Below are positions 35,184-45,875 of a stretch of DNA of 64,000 nucleotides, piece after piece; position 1 is the stretch's first letter; each line of letters starts with the position of its first letter. The translations under genes were made by a program, and so were the position numbers. The notes under the pieces are model-generated. The model did not search any database, was not told the origin of the DNA, and was given only the letters and a program-made list of their open reading frames with translations. Location of the stretch: the NCBI RefSeq assembly GCF_003063455.1, contig NZ_NESN01000005.1, forward strand, positions 8,001 to 72,000. Direction: 5' to 3'. The stretch is from Limnohabitans parvus II-B4. Its GTDB lineage: Bacteria > Pseudomonadota > Gammaproteobacteria > Burkholderiales > Burkholderiaceae_C.

Positions 35184-36692
35184 TCACTGGAAAGCGACTT
35201 CGGCAAAGCTGCGCAACTTGCGGCTGTGCAGTTGGGCCGGTCCTGCAGCGCGCAACAATTCGAGTGCCCGTATGCCGATCTGCAGGTGCTGGTTCACCCG
35301 CTCACGGTAAAAGTGGTTGGCCATGCCGGGCAGCTTGATCTCGCCGTGCAGCGGCTTGTCGCTCACACACAGCAGCGTACCGTAGGGCACCCTAAAACGA
35401 AAACCGTTGGCAGCAATCGTGGCGCTCTCCATGTCGAGCGCCACGGCGCGGCTCTGGCTGAAACGGCGTTGGGGCGTGGTGGCCGCGTTCTGGGTGGGCA
35501 GCAACTCCCAGTTGCGGTTGTCGGTGCTGGCCACGGTGCCGGTGCGCATGAGGCGTTTGAGGTCCGCGCCATGACAACCCGTGACCTCGGACACCGCACG
35601 CTCCAGCGCCACCTGAATTTCGGCCAGTGCCGGAATCGGCACCCACAGCGGCAGCTCTTCGTCGAGCACATGGTCCTCGCGCACATAGGCATGGGCCAGC
35701 ACGTAGTCGCCCAGCTGCTGCGTGGTGCGCAGGCCCGCGCAGTGGCCCAGCATCAGCCAACTGTGCGGGCGCAGCACCGCGATGTGGTCGGTGATGGTCT
35801 TGGCGTTGGCCGGGCCGACGCCAATGTTGACCATGGTGATGCCGCTGTGGTCTTCTCGCACCAGGTGGTAGCCCGGCATTTGCGGCAGGCGTGGCGGAGC
35901 CGCGCCCAAAGCGTCTTCGGGCTGGGAGCTCAGGCCCACGCGGCGCGTGACCACATTGCCCGGCTCCACAAAGGCGACATAAGGGCTGTCCGGTTTGGCC
36001 ATCTCGGCATGGCCCAGCGCAATGAACTCGTCGATGTAGAACTGGTAATTGGTGAACAGCACAAAGTTCTGAAAGTGCACCGGGTTGGTGCCGCAGTAGT
36101 GGCGCAGGCGGTGCAGCGAATAGTCGATGCGCGGCGCGGTGAACAGCGACAGCGGCGCGGGCTGGCCGGGTGCGGGCTCGTAGGTGCCGTTGGCAATGCC
36201 GTCGTCCATGGCCGTCAGGTCAGGCAGGTCAAACACCTCGCGCATTTGGGCGCGGCGCTCGGCGCTCATCTCGCCTTCGATGTGGTCGTTTTCGGCAAAC
36301 GAAAAATGCACCGGAATCGGCAACTGGCTGGTGCCCACCTCCAGCGCCACGCCGTGGTTGGCCAGCAGCAGCGCAAACTGCTGGCGCAGGTACACGGCAA
36401 ACAGGTCGGGCCGCGTGAGCGTGGTTTCGTAGCGCCCGGCGGTGGCCACAAAGCCGTAGCTCAGCCATTCGGTCTCCAGGCTCTTGGGCGGCACCCAGCC
36501 GGTCGTGGTCTGCAACCGCACAAAGGGGTAGCAAGCGCGCACTTTGTCGGCCATCGGTTCGCCCGCCACATAGCGGCGCATGGCCTCGCGCAGGTGCTTC
36601 AGACTTTGGTCATAAATGGCTTGAACCCGAGCCAAGGCGGCTTCGGCTGTGTCAAACACTTCGGGGGCGATGAAAGGTGTGGGTCTTTGCAT
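35184..36692 (-). CDS. amn: AMP nucleosidase
   Basis: A 502-residue enzyme of the Amn type: N-terminal MQRPTPFIAPEVFDTAEAAL, and C-terminal nucleoside-phosphorylase-fold domain with MVNIGVGPANAKTITDHIAVLRP, MLGHCAGLR and ATIAANGFRFRVPYGT plus LLCVSDKPLHG. It hydrolyses AMP to adenine and ribose 5-phosphate, regulating purine pools. Start 36692 begins the conserved region; the longer frame to 36776 would overlap the icmF end. Confidence 0.95.
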   Translation of the reverse strand: MQRPTPFIAPEVFDTAEAALARVQAIYDQSLKHLREAMRRYVAGEPMADKVRACYPFVRLQTTTGWVPPKSLETEWLSYGFVATAGRYETTLTRPDLFAVYLRQQFALLLANHGVALEVGTSQLPIPVHFSFAENDHIEGEMSAERRAQMREVFDLPDLTAMDDGIANGTYEPAPGQPAPLSLFTAPRIDYSLHRLRHYCGTNPVHFQNFVLFTNYQFYIDEFIALGHAEMAKPDSPYVAFVEPGNVVTRRVGLSSQPEDALGAAPPRLPQMPGYHLVREDHSGITMVNIGVGPANAKTITDHIAVLRPHSWLMLGHCAGLRTTQQLGDYVLAHAYVREDHVLDEELPLWVPIPALAEIQVALERAVSEVTGCHGADLKRLMRTGTVASTDNRNWELLPTQNAATTPQRRFSQSRAVALDMESATIAANGFRFRVPYGTLLCVSDKPLHGEIKLPGMANHFYRERVNQHLQIGIRALELLRAAGPAQLHSRKLRSFAEVAFQ

Positions 36693-36732
36693 GGCCCCAT
36701 TGTGCACATCCAATGTTTCGGTTTTGCCTGCC

Positions 36733-39700
36733 TTACATATTGCGCCGGTACTGCCCACCCACCTCGAACAAGGCATTGGTGATCTGACCGAGCGAGCACA
36801 CCCGCACAGCGTCCATCAGCACTTCGAACACGTTGCCGTTGTCGATCACGGCTTGCTGCAAGCGCTTGAGCATGGCCGGGGATGCGTTGGCGTGCAGCGT
36901 CTGGAAGTCGTTCAGGCGCTGCAGTTGCGATTGCTTTTCTTCCTCGGTCGATCGGGCCAGCTCCAGCGTGTCCATGACTTGATCGCCCTTGGGGTTGCGG
37001 AAGGTGTTGACGCCGATGATGGGCAGCTCGCCGGTGTGCTTGAGCATCTCGTAGTGCATGGACTCGTCTTGAATCTTGCCGCGCTGGTATCCGGTTTCCA
37101 TCGCGCCCAGCACGCCGCCGCGCTCGGCGATCTTTTCAAACTCGGCCAGCACCATTTCTTCGACCAGCTCGGTGAGTTCGTCGATGATGAAGGCGCCTTG
37201 GCTCGGGTTCTCGTTTTTGGCCAGGCCCCATTCGCGGTTGATGATGAGCTGGATCGCCATGGCGCGGCGCACCGAGTCTTCGGTGGGCGTGGTGATGGCT
37301 TCGTCAAACGCGTTGGTGTGCAGGCTGTTGCAGTTGTCGTAGATCGCGATCAACGCCTGCAGCGTGGTGCGGATGTCGTTGAACTGGATCTCTTGCGCGT
37401 GCAGCGAGCGGCCCGAGGTCTGGATGTGGTACTTGAGCTTTTGGCTGCGCTCGTTCGCGCCGTATTTTTCTTTCATGGCCACCGCCCAGATGCGGCGCGC
37501 CACGCGGCCGAGCACGGTGTATTCTGGGTCCATGCCGTTGCTGAAGAAGAAGGATAAGTTGGGCGCGAAATCGTCGATGTGCATGCCACGCGCCAGGTAC
37601 GCTTCCACAAAGGTGAAACCGTTGGACAGCGTGAAGGCCAGCTGCGAAATCGGGTTGGCCCCGGCTTCTGCGATGTGGTAGCCCGAGATGGACACCGAGT
37701 AGAAGTTGCGCACGTCGTGGTGCACAAAATACTGCGCGATGTCGCCCATGACCTTGAGCGAGAACTCGGTCGAGAAGATGCAGGTGTTTTGGCCCTGGTC
37801 TTCTTTCAGGATGTCGGCCTGCACCGTGCCACGCACATTGGCCAGCACCCATTCCTTGATTTTTGCAGTCTCGGTTTCGGTGGGTTCGCGGCCGTTCTCG
37901 GCTTTGAACTTGTCGATGTTCTGGTCGATGGCCGTGTTCATGAACATGGCCAAGATGGACGGTGCGGGGCCGTTGATCGTCATCGACACGCTGGTGGTGG
38001 GATTGCACAGGTCAAAGCCCGAGTACAGCACCTTCATGTCATCGAGCGTGGCCACGTTCACGCCCGAGTTGCCGATCTTGCCGTAGATGTCCGGACGCAG
38101 GTCGGGGTCGTTGCCGTAGAGCGTGACCGAGTCGAAGGCGGTGGACAAGCGCTTGGCGGGCAGGCCTTCGCTCACCAATTTGAAGCGGCGGTTGGTGCGG
38201 AAGGGGTCACCTTCACCGGCAAACATGCGAGTGGGGTCTTCGCCTTCGCGCTTGAAGGCAAAGGTGCCCGAGGTGTAGGGGTAGCTGCCGGGCACGTTGT
38301 CCAGCATCAGCCACTTGAGCACTTCGCCGTCGTCTTCGTATTGGGGCAGCGCCACTTTGCGGATGGTGGTGCCGCTCAGACTTTTGGTGGTCAGTGCCGT
38401 GCGGATTTCCTTGTCGCGGATTTTCACCACGTACTCGTCGCCCGCGTAGGCCTTTTGCATGTCGGGCCACTGAGCCAGCAGTTTGCGGGCGGTCGGGTCT
38501 TGGGTTTGTTCGCGGGCCACGGCCAGGTCAATGGCGGCTTCCGAAGCCTTGGCGCGGCCGGGTTTGCCTTCTTCGAGCATGCGGGCGGCTGCGCGCAGTT
38601 GCTGGATTTCGCGGGCCAGGCGGGCTTGGGCCACGGCGCGCTTTTTGTAGCCACGCACGGTGTCGCTGATTTCGGCCAGGTAGCGGGTGCGTGCGGACGG
38701 CACGACCGGGTTCTGGTGGGTGCTGTGGCGCACGTTGACCACCGGCAAACGGCCTTCGGTGGTGGGCATGCCCAGCTCGGCCAAGCGGGTTTTGAGCGCT
38801 TGGTACAGCGCCGTCACGCCGTCGTCGTTGAAGCGGGCTGCCATGGTGCCAAACACGGGCATCTGTTCCATGGGGACAGTCCAGGCTTCTTTGTTGCGTT
38901 GTACTTGTTTGGCGACATCGCGCAAGGCGTCGCTCGCGCCTTTGCGGTCGAACTTGTTGATGGCCACGAACTCGGCAAAGTCCAGCATGTCGATTTTTTC
39001 GAGCTGGCTGGCCGCGCCAAACTCGGGCGTCATCACGTACATGGGCACATCCACATGCGGCACGATGGCGGCGTCGCCCTGGCCAATGCCGGACGTTTCC
39101 ACCACGATCACATCAAAACCCGCCACCTTGCAGGCCGCCACCACGTCGGGCAGGGCGGCTGAAATCTCACTGCCAAAGTCACGCGTGGCCAGCGAGCGCA
39201 TGAACACGCGGGGGCCTTGGGACCAAGGCGAAATCGCGTTCATGCGGATGCGGTCGCCCAGCAGGGCACCACCGCTCTTGCGGCGTGAAGGGTCGATCGA
39301 GATGACCGCCACACGCAAGCTGTCGTCTTGGTCCAGGCGCAGGCGGCGGATCAGTTCGTCGGTGAGCGACGACTTGCCCGCACCGCCGGTGCCGGTGATG
39401 CCGAGCACGGGCACTTTCTTGCTCGCCGCCTGTTCGCGCACGGCTTGGACCACGCTGGCATCGGCCTTGTCGTTTTCCAAAGCGGTGATCAGTTGGGCCA
39501 GTGCGCGCCAGTTCATCTCGCCGTGGCCCTGTATCGCTGCCACGTCTTTGGGGGCCAGTGGGCTCACGTCCTGGTCGCAGCGCATGACCATCTCGCCAAT
39601 CATCCCGGCCAGGCCCATTTTTTGGCCGTCTTCGGGGCTGAAAATCCGCACGCCTTTGTCGGCCAGGGCGCGAATCTCGGCCGGCACGATCACGCCGCCG

Positions 39701-40023
39701 CCGCCGCCAAACACTTTGATGTGCTCGCCGCCCCGGGCTTTGAGCAGATCGACCATGTAGCTGAAGTATTCGTTGTGGCCACCCTGGTAGGAACTGATGG
39801 CGATGCCCTGCGCGTCTTCTTGCAGCGCAGCCGTCACCACCTCGTCCACCGAGCGGTTGTGGCCCAGGTGGATCACTTCGGCGCCCATGCTTTGCAGGAT
39901 GCGGCGCATGATGTTGATGGCCGCGTCGTGGCCGTCAAAAAGAGAAGCGGCGGTGACAAAACGGACTTTGTTGGCGGGTCGGTATTCGGCCAAGGCTTTG
40001 AATTCGGCAGACAGGTCGGTCAT
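36733..40023 (-). CDS. icmF: Fused isobutyryl-CoA mutase IcmF
   Basis: A 1096-residue fusion in the order: B12-binding domain (SLFDGHDAA with cobalt-ligating His32, [15 protein letters not shown]), G3E-type P-loop GTPase chaperone ([12 protein letters not shown] about residues 208-219, VISIDPS), and C-terminal methylmalonyl-CoA-mutase-type substrate domain ([22 protein letters not shown] in parts, [40 protein letters not shown]). It interconverts isobutyryl- and n-butyryl-CoA with adenosylcobalamin, with its own GTPase repairing or loading the cofactor. Monocistronic, with a perfect 16-bp palindrome 29 bp upstream of the start. Confidence 0.95.
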   Translation of the reverse strand: MTDLSAEFKALAEYRPANKVRFVTAASLFDGHDAAINIMRRILQSMGAEVIHLGHNRSVDEVVTAALQEDAQGIAISSYQGGHNEYFSYMVDLLKARGGEHIKVFGGGGGVIVPAEIRALADKGVRIFSPEDGQKMGLAGMIGEMVMRCDQDVSPLAPKDVAAIQGHGEMNWRALAQLITALENDKADASVVQAVREQAASKKVPVLGITGTGGAGKSSLTDELIRRLRLDQDDSLRVAVISIDPSRRKSGGALLGDRIRMNAISPWSQGPRVFMRSLATRDFGSEISAALPDVVAACKVAGFDVIVVETSGIGQGDAAIVPHVDVPMYVMTPEFGAASQLEKIDMLDFAEFVAINKFDRKGASDALRDVAKQVQRNKEAWTVPMEQMPVFGTMAARFNDDGVTALYQALKTRLAELGMPTTEGRLPVVNVRHSTHQNPVVPSARTRYLAEISDTVRGYKKRAVAQARLAREIQQLRAAARMLEEGKPGRAKASEAAIDLAVAREQTQDPTARKLLAQWPDMQKAYAGDEYVVKIRDKEIRTALTTKSLSGTTIRKVALPQYEDDGEVLKWLMLDNVPGSYPYTSGTFAFKREGEDPTRMFAGEGDPFRTNRRFKLVSEGLPAKRLSTAFDSVTLYGNDPDLRPDIYGKIGNSGVNVATLDDMKVLYSGFDLCNPTTSVSMTINGPAPSILAMFMNTAIDQNIDKFKAENGREPTETETAKIKEWVLANVRGTVQADILKEDQGQNTCIFSTEFSLKVMGDIAQYFVHHDVRNFYSVSISGYHIAEAGANPISQLAFTLSNGFTFVEAYLARGMHIDDFAPNLSFFFSNGMDPEYTVLGRVARRIWAVAMKEKYGANERSQKLKYHIQTSGRSLHAQEIQFNDIRTTLQALIAIYDNCNSLHTNAFDEAITTPTEDSVRRAMAIQLIINREWGLAKNENPSQGAFIIDELTELVEEMVLAEFEKIAERGGVLGAMETGYQRGKIQDESMHYEMLKHTGELPIIGVNTFRNPKGDQVMDTLELARSTEEEKQSQLQRLNDFQTLHANASPAMLKRLQQAVIDNGNVFEVLMDAVRVCSLGQITNALFEVGGQYRRNM

Positions 40024-40051
40024 GGTTGTCTCTTGGGTTGTTCAGTTGACG

Positions 40052-40067
40052 TTGACGTAAACGTCAA
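40052..40067. promoter_or_regulatory. 16-bp palindrome upstream of icmF, MerR/LiuR-like operator
   Basis: TTGACGTAAACGTCAA: arms TTGACGT/ACGTCAA around a central AA, preceded by an extra TTGACG, 29-44 bp before the icmF start. It resembles as far as I recall the operator type assigned to the MerR-family LiuR regulator of branched-chain amino acid catabolism, which would suit a butyryl-CoA mutase; assignment is inference. Confidence 0.6.
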
Positions 40068-40183
40068 TCAAGACCCGCATCTTAGCCGGTGGTGGCTTTC
40101 CTGTCACTGACGACCTGATTCGGCTCGGTCTGGGCCTGAAAAGTTATCATTCGGGCCTGTTTTTTGCCCTACAGGAGCCCCCC

Positions 40184-40618
40184 ATGAATGCGCCTCAAAT
40201 CTATTTGCCGGCCGGCGTGCAGCCTGCTGCAGGTTACGCAGGGGACATCAGCCCCGATTTGGCGTGGGCGTGGGTCCAGTCGGGCGAGGCCGAACTGGTC
40301 GATGTGCGCACCGACGCCGAGCGCGCTTGGGTGGGGTTTGTGCCCGGTGCCCATGCATTGGCCTGGAAGCAGTGGCCCGGCATGGCGATGAACCCGGGGT
40401 TTGACGCTGGCGTGCAGGCCTTGGGCGTTGGCGGCAAAAAGCTGGTGCTGTTGTGCCGCAGCGGTGTGCGATCGATTGCCGCCGCCCAGCGCGCGACCGA
40501 GTTGGGCTTGCAGGCTTACAACATTCTGGAAGGCTTTGAGGGCGACCCGGACGAGCAGGCGCACCGCGGCCTCAAGGGCGGCTGGCGCTATCGCGGCCTG
40601 CCTTGGCAGCAAAATTGA
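40184..40618 (+). CDS. Rhodanese-like domain protein
   Basis: A 144-residue single-domain rhodanese: LVDVRTDAERAWVG, active loop CRSGVRS with Cys91 and the C-terminal GG(W)RYRGLPW. Probable sulfurtransferase or arsenate-related; the CRSGxRS loop is the persulfide-forming type. Single gene, divergent from icmF; RBS CAGGAG precedes ATG 40184. Confidence 0.9.
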   Translation: MNAPQIYLPAGVQPAAGYAGDISPDLAWAWVQSGEAELVDVRTDAERAWVGFVPGAHALAWKQWPGMAMNPGFDAGVQALGVGGKKLVLLCRSGVRSIAAAQRATELGLQAYNILEGFEGDPDEQAHRGLKGGWRYRGLPWQQN

Positions 40619-40685
40619 CCGCGATTCCTGGTTTCTGAGCTCTGAGTGACTTCGCGCTTGCAGTGGCGGGCGATAGACTGAGGCC

Positions 40686-42008
40686 ATGAACGCCTCTGCT
40701 CAAAAGCTCCTGGACCGCATCGAAGCCAAACGCGAGGAGGTCACAGCCCTTACGCAAGAGCTGGTGCGCATCCCCACCGTCAATCCGCCCGGGGACGCTT
40801 ATGAAGCCTGTGCCCATTTCATTGGCGAGCGGCTGTCGAAAAAGGGTTTTGCGGTCGAATATGTCCGGGCCATTGGCGCCCCCGGCGACAGCGACAGCCA
40901 CCCCCGCACCAATGTGGTGGCGCGCTGGCAAGGCGGCTCGACCGGCGAGTGCGTGCACTTCAACAGCCACATCGACGTGGTCGAAGCCGGTTCAGGCTGG
41001 ACCTATGAGCCTTTTGGCGGGCAGGTGGCCAACGGCCGCGTGTATGGCCGTGGCACCTGCGACATGAAGGGAGGGCTGGCGTCCAGCATCATCGCCTGCG
41101 AAGCCCTGATCGAGTCGGGCTTGCCGATTCCGGGCGCACTGGAAATCAGCGGCACGGTGGACGAAGAATCGGGCGGTTTTGCGGGCGTGGGCTATCTGGC
41201 CGAGCGCGGCTACTTCAGCAAACCGCGTGTGCACCATGTGATCATTCCTGAGCCGCTGGGGGTGGACCGCATCTGTCTGGGCCACCGGGGCGTGTGGTGG
41301 GGTGAGGTCGAAACCCGGGGCCGCATTGCGCATGGTTCCATGCCTTTTTTGGGCGACAGCGCCATCAACCACATGAGCGCCTTCATCCATTTGCTGGAGA
41401 CACAATTGCAGCCGCGCCTGGAAGGTCGCCACACCGCCGAGCCGGTGGAGCCGCCGGGCGCACGGGTGAGCACGCTCAACATCAACAGCATCCACGGCGG
41501 CCAGGTCGAGCAGCACTACGCCAACGACGCGCGCGGCTGGCCCACGGCGCAAACGCCCGCGCCAGTGGTGGCACACAGCTGCCGCACGGTGCTCGACCGG
41601 CGCTTCATTGCCGAAGAAAACCTCGAAGCCGTCAAGCAGGAAATCATCGACATGCTCGACGAACTCAAGCGCACCCGGCCGGGCTTTGACTACGGCATCC
41701 GCGACATCATGAGTTTTGTGCCCACCGCCACGCCCAAAGACGCACCGGTGGTGGACGCTACCGCCCGCGCCATTGCCCGCGTGCTGGGGCGCGAGCCCAG
41801 CTACATCGCCAGCCCAGGCACCTATGACCAAAAGCACATCGTGCGCACGGGCAAGCTGCAAGATTGCATCGCCTACGGCCCGGGCATACTGGATCTGGCG
41901 CACCAACCCGATGAATACGTGGGCATTCAGGAGCTGGTCGATTCGGCCAAGATCATGGCGCTGGCTTCGCTGGATTTGACCGGCTGGACTCGCTTGAACC
42001 AAGCTTGA
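40686..42008 (+). CDS. M20 family metallohydrolase (ArgE/DapE-like deacylase)
   Basis: A 440-residue zinc metallohydrolase of the M20 peptidase/deacylase family (ArgE/DapE type): ELVRIPTVNPPG near the start, FNSHIDVVEAG and GRGTCDMKGGLAS provide the first metal ligands, TVDEESGGFAG supplies the catalytic Glu and metal site, and IASPGTYDQKHI near the end. A lid domain lies between. Cleaves an N-acyl amino acid or related amide; precise substrate unknown. Followed by the REP/tandem-repeat area and convergent with the amidase gene. Confidence 0.9.
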   Translation: MNASAQKLLDRIEAKREEVTALTQELVRIPTVNPPGDAYEACAHFIGERLSKKGFAVEYVRAIGAPGDSDSHPRTNVVARWQGGSTGECVHFNSHIDVVEAGSGWTYEPFGGQVANGRVYGRGTCDMKGGLASSIIACEALIESGLPIPGALEISGTVDEESGGFAGVGYLAERGYFSKPRVHHVIIPEPLGVDRICLGHRGVWWGEVETRGRIAHGSMPFLGDSAINHMSAFIHLLETQLQPRLEGRHTAEPVEPPGARVSTLNINSIHGGQVEQHYANDARGWPTAQTPAPVVAHSCRTVLDRRFIAEENLEAVKQEIIDMLDELKRTRPGFDYGIRDIMSFVPTATPKDAPVVDATARAIARVLGREPSYIASPGTYDQKHIVRTGKLQDCIAYGPGILDLAHQPDEYVGIQELVDSAKIMALASLDLTGWTRLNQA

Positions 42009-42034
42009 GGGCAACGCGGCGTCGGACAAGGAAC

Positions 42035-42292
42035 GTCATGCCCGCGAATGCGGGTATCCATGGCGGTCGAAGCCATGGATCCCGGATCAAGTCCGGGATG
42101 ACGTGAATAGATCAAGTCCGGGATGACGTGAATAGATCAAGTCCGGGATGACGTGAATAGATCAAGTCCGGGATGGTTTGAATAGATCAAGTCCCGGATG
42201 GTTTGAATAGATCAAGTCTGGGATTGCGTGACGGGATCAAGACCCATTCGACCACTTTTGTTTTTGTCACCCCGGGCGAAGACCCGGGGTCC
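42035..42292. repeat. BIME-like repeat cluster between convergent genes
   Basis: Begins with GTCATGCCCGCGAATGCGGG (42035) and ends with the CACCCCGGGCGAAGACCCGG element (42266-42292); between them is the 25-bp tandem array. Both end elements are shared with other intergenic sites (16.4, 47.1, 59.0 kb). The cluster lies between the M20 gene (+) and the amidase gene (-) and may act as a bidirectional terminator. Confidence 0.8.
42085..42244. repeat. Tandem array of seven 25-bp units derived from a REP arm
   Basis: Units starting GATCAAGTCCGGGATGACGT begin at 42085, 42110, 42135, 42160, 42185, 42210 and 42235, exactly 25 bp apart. Units 1-3 are identical; the fourth diverges only in its last few bases and the later ones progressively. 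Each unit contains one arm of the CCGGATCAAGTCCGG palindrome that occurs once at 57.8 and 59.0 kb, so the array arose by slippage from a REP. Confidence 0.9.
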
Positions 42293-42298
42293 AGGCTT

Positions 42299-43753
42299 TC
42301 AAATACCGGGCGGCTGTTTGGCGATCATGTCCTGGTTGGCCATCTCGTAAGCGTGTGCCAGTTTCAGCAAGTCCAGGTCGCCCTGGGGTTTGCCAATCAA
42401 GGCCAAGCCCATGGGCAAACCGTTGGCACCAAAGCCTGCAGGCACGCTGATGGACGGCAAGCCCGCAAAGGTGGCGTAAATCACCACCTCCATCCAGCGG
42501 TGGTAGGTGTCCATGGGGCGGCCCGCCACACTTTGTGGCCAGCGCAGCGACACGTCAAACGGCCAGGTTTGCGCCACCGGAATGGCCAGCACATCAAAGC
42601 GTTCAAACAGCTGCAGCATGCTCTGGAAAAACCGCGTGCGTGTGGCGCTGGCCGACATCAGTTGCGCGCCGGTCAAGGTCAGCGATTGGTCGTGTTCCCA
42701 CAGCGCTTCGGGCTTGATTTTTTCGCGATTGGCCGCGTTCACCAAAAAAGGTGCGACACGCGGCCCGACCAGGGCCTGGCGCCAGACCAGCCAGGCTTGC
42801 CAGACCTGCTCGGGTGGCATGCCCAGCACGGCCTCGTCCACTGTGCAGCCCATGCCCAAAAAGCTTTTCAACGCCGATTGACACAGGTCCAGAATGCCTT
42901 TTTCCATGGGCAAATAGCCTTGCAGGTTGCCCAGCCAGCCGATGCGCTGACCTTTGGGATCGCTCTCCAATGAGCCCGCGAACACGGCCGGGTCTTGCGT
43001 CAGGCTCAAGGGGCTGAAGGCGTGCGGACCAGCTTGCGTCGACAGCAGCATGGCCAGGTCGCGCACATGCCGGGCCATGGGGCCTTCGGTGCCCAGTTGC
43101 GCAATGAACACGTCTTGCGCAGGCCACATGGGCACACGGCCTTGCGAGGGGCGCATGCCAAACACGTGGTTCCAGCCCGCCGGGTTGCGCAGGCTGCCCA
43201 TGAAGTCCGAGCCATCTGCCACGCTCAGCATGCGCTGGGCCAGTGCCACAGCGGCACCGCCACTGCTGCCGCCCGCCGACTTACTCGGGTCCCACGCGTT
43301 GCGGGTGGGGCCGAACACCTCGTTGAAGGTGTGCGAGCCCAAACCAAACTCGGGTGTGTTGGTCTTGCCGATGACGATGGCCCCGGCCGCTTTCATGCGC
43401 TGTGCCATCAGGCCGTCTTCGCTGGCCACAAAATCTTTCATCAACGGGCTGCCCAAGGTGGTGCGCAGACCTTGCACATTGGACAAGTCCTTGATGGCCT
43501 GGGGCATGCCATGCAGCCAACCCATGGATTGCCCGCGCGCGAGTTGGGCGTCGCGTTCATCGGCTTGTTGCAGCAGCACATCGTGTGCCACGCGGCTGAC
43601 GATGGCATGGCTGCCCGGGTTGAGCCGGTCGACTTGCGTCAGGGTGGCGGCCATGACGTCGCGGCAGGAAACCTGCTTGTGGTGAATGGCGCGGGACAGT
43701 GCCTGTGCGCTCAGGTGGGGAATGTCATGAGGTTGGGAGGGCATGAAAGTCAT
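42299..43753 (-). CDS. Amidase (AS family)
   Basis: A 484-residue amidase-signature enzyme. The glycine/serine-rich signature [18 protein letters not shown] holds the cis-Ser/Ser pair, with the catalytic Lys in [11 protein letters not shown] and [16 protein letters not shown] after. It hydrolyses amides (the family includes indoleacetamide hydrolase and aryl amidases). ATG 43753 is chosen because CAGGA lies 6 bp upstream. Divergent from coaX, whose start is only 12 bp away, so their promoters overlap coding DNA. Confidence 0.88.
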   Translation of the reverse strand: MTFMPSQPHDIPHLSAQALSRAIHHKQVSCRDVMAATLTQVDRLNPGSHAIVSRVAHDVLLQQADERDAQLARGQSMGWLHGMPQAIKDLSNVQGLRTTLGSPLMKDFVASEDGLMAQRMKAAGAIVIGKTNTPEFGLGSHTFNEVFGPTRNAWDPSKSAGGSSGGAAVALAQRMLSVADGSDFMGSLRNPAGWNHVFGMRPSQGRVPMWPAQDVFIAQLGTEGPMARHVRDLAMLLSTQAGPHAFSPLSLTQDPAVFAGSLESDPKGQRIGWLGNLQGYLPMEKGILDLCQSALKSFLGMGCTVDEAVLGMPPEQVWQAWLVWRQALVGPRVAPFLVNAANREKIKPEALWEHDQSLTLTGAQLMSASATRTRFFQSMLQLFERFDVLAIPVAQTWPFDVSLRWPQSVAGRPMDTYHRWMEVVIYATFAGLPSISVPAGFGANGLPMGLALIGKPQGDLDLLKLAHAYEMANQDMIAKQPPGI

Positions 43754-43765
43754 TATCATCCTGCC

Positions 43766-44533
43766 ATGACTTTTTTAGCACTTGACGTCGGTAACACCCG
43801 GCTCAAATGGGCGCTCTATGAGCGGCCCCACCCCGATGCCGCTTTGCTGGCCCATGGTGCGGAGTTTCTGGAAAACATCGACCGCCTGGCCGAAGGCCCT
43901 TGGGCCGACTTGCCCGAGCCCGAACACATGTTGGGCTGCGTGGTGGCGGGTGATGCCATCAAACGCCGCGTACAAGAGCAGATGGAAATATGGGACATTC
44001 ACCCCAAATGGGTGGTCCCCAGCGTGCAAGAGGCGGGACTGACCAATGGTTATGACCACCCCAGCCGGCTTGGGGCAGACCGTTGGGTGGCCATGATCGG
44101 TGCGCGCCAGCGCATGCTGGCGCAGGGGGGGGCACCGCGTCCGCTGGTGGTGGTCATGGTGGGCACGGCGGTGACGGTCGAGGCGATCGATGCCGAGGGC
44201 CGATTTTTGGGTGGATTGATCTTGCCGGGCCACGGCATCATGCTGCGCGCACTGGAGTCGGGTACAGCGGGTTTGCACGTTCCGACCGGTGAAGTCACGC
44301 CTTTTCCGACCAATACCAGCGACGCCCTGACCAGTGGCGGTACCTACGCCATTGCGGGTGCATGCGAGCGCATGGTGCATCACCTGCGTGAGCACACCGG
44401 GCAAGAGCCTCTGTGCATCATGACCGGTGGCGCGGGCTGGAAAATGGCACCCAGCATGTCGCTGCAATTTGAACTGGTGGACAACCTGATTTTTGACGGC
44501 CTGTTGGCCATGGCGACTCTGCGGTTTGCCTGA
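43766..44533 (+). CDS. coaX: Type III pantothenate kinase
   Basis: A 255-residue ASKHA-fold kinase: N-terminal [17 protein letters not shown], substrate loop [17 protein letters not shown] and phosphate-binding [15 protein letters not shown]. It makes 4'-phosphopantothenate for CoA synthesis. Start ATG 43766 opens exactly at the family N-terminus; a longer frame upstream is antisense to the amidase gene. Confidence 0.95.
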   Translation: MTFLALDVGNTRLKWALYERPHPDAALLAHGAEFLENIDRLAEGPWADLPEPEHMLGCVVAGDAIKRRVQEQMEIWDIHPKWVVPSVQEAGLTNGYDHPSRLGADRWVAMIGARQRMLAQGGAPRPLVVVMVGTAVTVEAIDAEGRFLGGLILPGHGIMLRALESGTAGLHVPTGEVTPFPTNTSDALTSGGTYAIAGACERMVHHLREHTGQEPLCIMTGGAGWKMAPSMSLQFELVDNLIFDGLLAMATLRFA

Positions 44534-44549
44534 CGGCCGCCTGGCTGCA

Positions 44550-45215
44550 TCAGTGTTCGGGCGAGCTGTAAGCCGCCGTCAAACCTTGCAGATGGGTTTG
44601 CAAATCCGTGTTGGCCATGTAAGGCGTTAAAAGCGCCAGCACATGTTGTGCGCCCCGGGTCAGAGCCAGCCCGGCGCTGGCGGGCTCCAGGGCTTGCCGG
44701 GGGTTGCGCACATATTCATAGCTCAGCCAATACGTCACCATGACCGACATGCTGGCCGACAGGGTTTCGATGTTGTCCGGATCGATGCGCATCAGTCCTG
44801 CTGCGGCCAATGACTCCAGCATCAGCCTGAAGGCGTGGGTTTTGCGCTCCAGCACCGCATGAAAATGCGTTTCCAGGTGCCGATTGCCCGACAGCAGGTT
44901 GTTCAGGTCGCGGTACAAAAATCGGTGGCTCCAAACCTGCTCGAACAGCGAGTGCAGAAAAAACCAGGCGTCCTCGACATCTTGCACATCCGGTGCGGCA
45001 TCCAGCAGGCCCAGCATGGCCACTTCGTATTGATCAAACAAGCGGTTGACCAAGGCGTCTTTCGATGCGAAGTGGTAGTACAGGTTGCCCGGACTGATGT
45101 TGAGTTCGGCCGAGATCAGCGTCGTTGACACGTTGGGTTCACCGAAGCGGTTGAACAGCTCCAGCGTGACCTCGGCAATGCGCTCGGCGGTGCGGCGGGG
45201 GGCTTTTTTGGCCAT
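44550..45215 (-). CDS. TetR family transcriptional regulator
   Basis: A 221-residue TetR-type protein: HTH in LISAELNISPGNLYYHFASKDALVNRLF and a long C-terminal domain with LSGNRHLETHFHAV, YWLSYEYVRNPRQ. The wide C-terminal domain and position 22 bp after the phasin gene suggest a link to PHA metabolism, but it shows no PHB-DNA-binding PhaR signature. Same strand as the phasin gene, probably one transcript. Confidence 0.88.
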   Translation of the reverse strand: MAKKAPRRTAERIAEVTLELFNRFGEPNVSTTLISAELNISPGNLYYHFASKDALVNRLFDQYEVAMLGLLDAAPDVQDVEDAWFFLHSLFEQVWSHRFLYRDLNNLLSGNRHLETHFHAVLERKTHAFRLMLESLAAAGLMRIDPDNIETLSASMSVMVTYWLSYEYVRNPRQALEPASAGLALTRGAQHVLALLTPYMANTDLQTHLQGLTAAYSSPEH

Positions 45216-45237
45216 GGCTGAAGACGGCGCCGATCAA

Positions 45238-45765
45238 TCAAACCGTCTTTTTCGGACGCTTGGCGGCGCTGGCCGCTTGGGGTTTGGCTTTGACCGTTTT
45301 GCCGGTCGCTGCCACTGTGTTTTTTGCGGTGGTCGACGCCGGTTTGGGCGCGCCCTTCGTTGGCAGCCCTGCAAGCTGCGCTTCCAGTTGCGCCACACGG
45401 TCGGTCAGCATCTGAATGTCCAGCAGCGTGGGCATGCCCAAGCGGTGCAAAGCCTTGGCCACACGGTCTTCAAACAAGTGTTCCAGTTTGTCCACCCGGC
45501 CAGAGGTTTGCTGGCCAAAGTCGCTGGCCATGTGGCTCAGGCGTTCGGTGGCTTCTTGCAGGCGCTGTTGTGCTTCGGCCTGGCTTTTCCGCTGAAAGGC
45601 CAAACCGTCATTCACCAGGGCTTCAATCGCTTTGCTGCCTTGCTCCTGGGCTTTGGCCATGGCCCCCAAGCCTGCCAGCCAGACGTGCTGGGCGGGTGGC
45701 GCGGTGCCATCTTGTTGCGCGGTGGCGCTCGCTTTGCTGCGCGTGGTGTCGTTTGATTTGGCCAT
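45238..45765 (-). CDS. Phasin family, polyhydroxyalkanoate granule-associated protein
   Basis: A 175-residue protein of the PhaI/PhaF type: central amphipathic coiled-coil (GAMAKAQEQGSKAIEALVND, QRKSQAEAQQRLQEATERLS), then RVDKLEHLFEDRVAKALHRLG, and a C-terminal Lys/Ala/Pro/Thr-rich tail resembling the histone H1-like tail of PhaF. It coats PHA granules and may tether them to the nucleoid. ATG 45765 has AGGAAG 6 bp upstream. Upstream of the TetR gene. Confidence 0.88.
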   Translation of the reverse strand: MAKSNDTTRSKASATAQQDGTAPPAQHVWLAGLGAMAKAQEQGSKAIEALVNDGLAFQRKSQAEAQQRLQEATERLSHMASDFGQQTSGRVDKLEHLFEDRVAKALHRLGMPTLLDIQMLTDRVAQLEAQLAGLPTKGAPKPASTTAKNTVAATGKTVKAKPQAASAAKRPKKTV

Positions 45766-45875
45766 GATGCACTTCCTGAACAAGGTGTCACTTTAACCTG
45801 CGTTCGAGCGCAATGCTTCTAAAATCTCAACACAGAGGTTCCGCGTCCCGTGGCACCCACCAGATCCGCATCCTC

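Noticed and set aside
42035..42292. Regular repeats at 42 kb as a CRISPR array
   Set aside because: The 25-bp units are head to tail with no unique spacers, and no cas genes are in the window.
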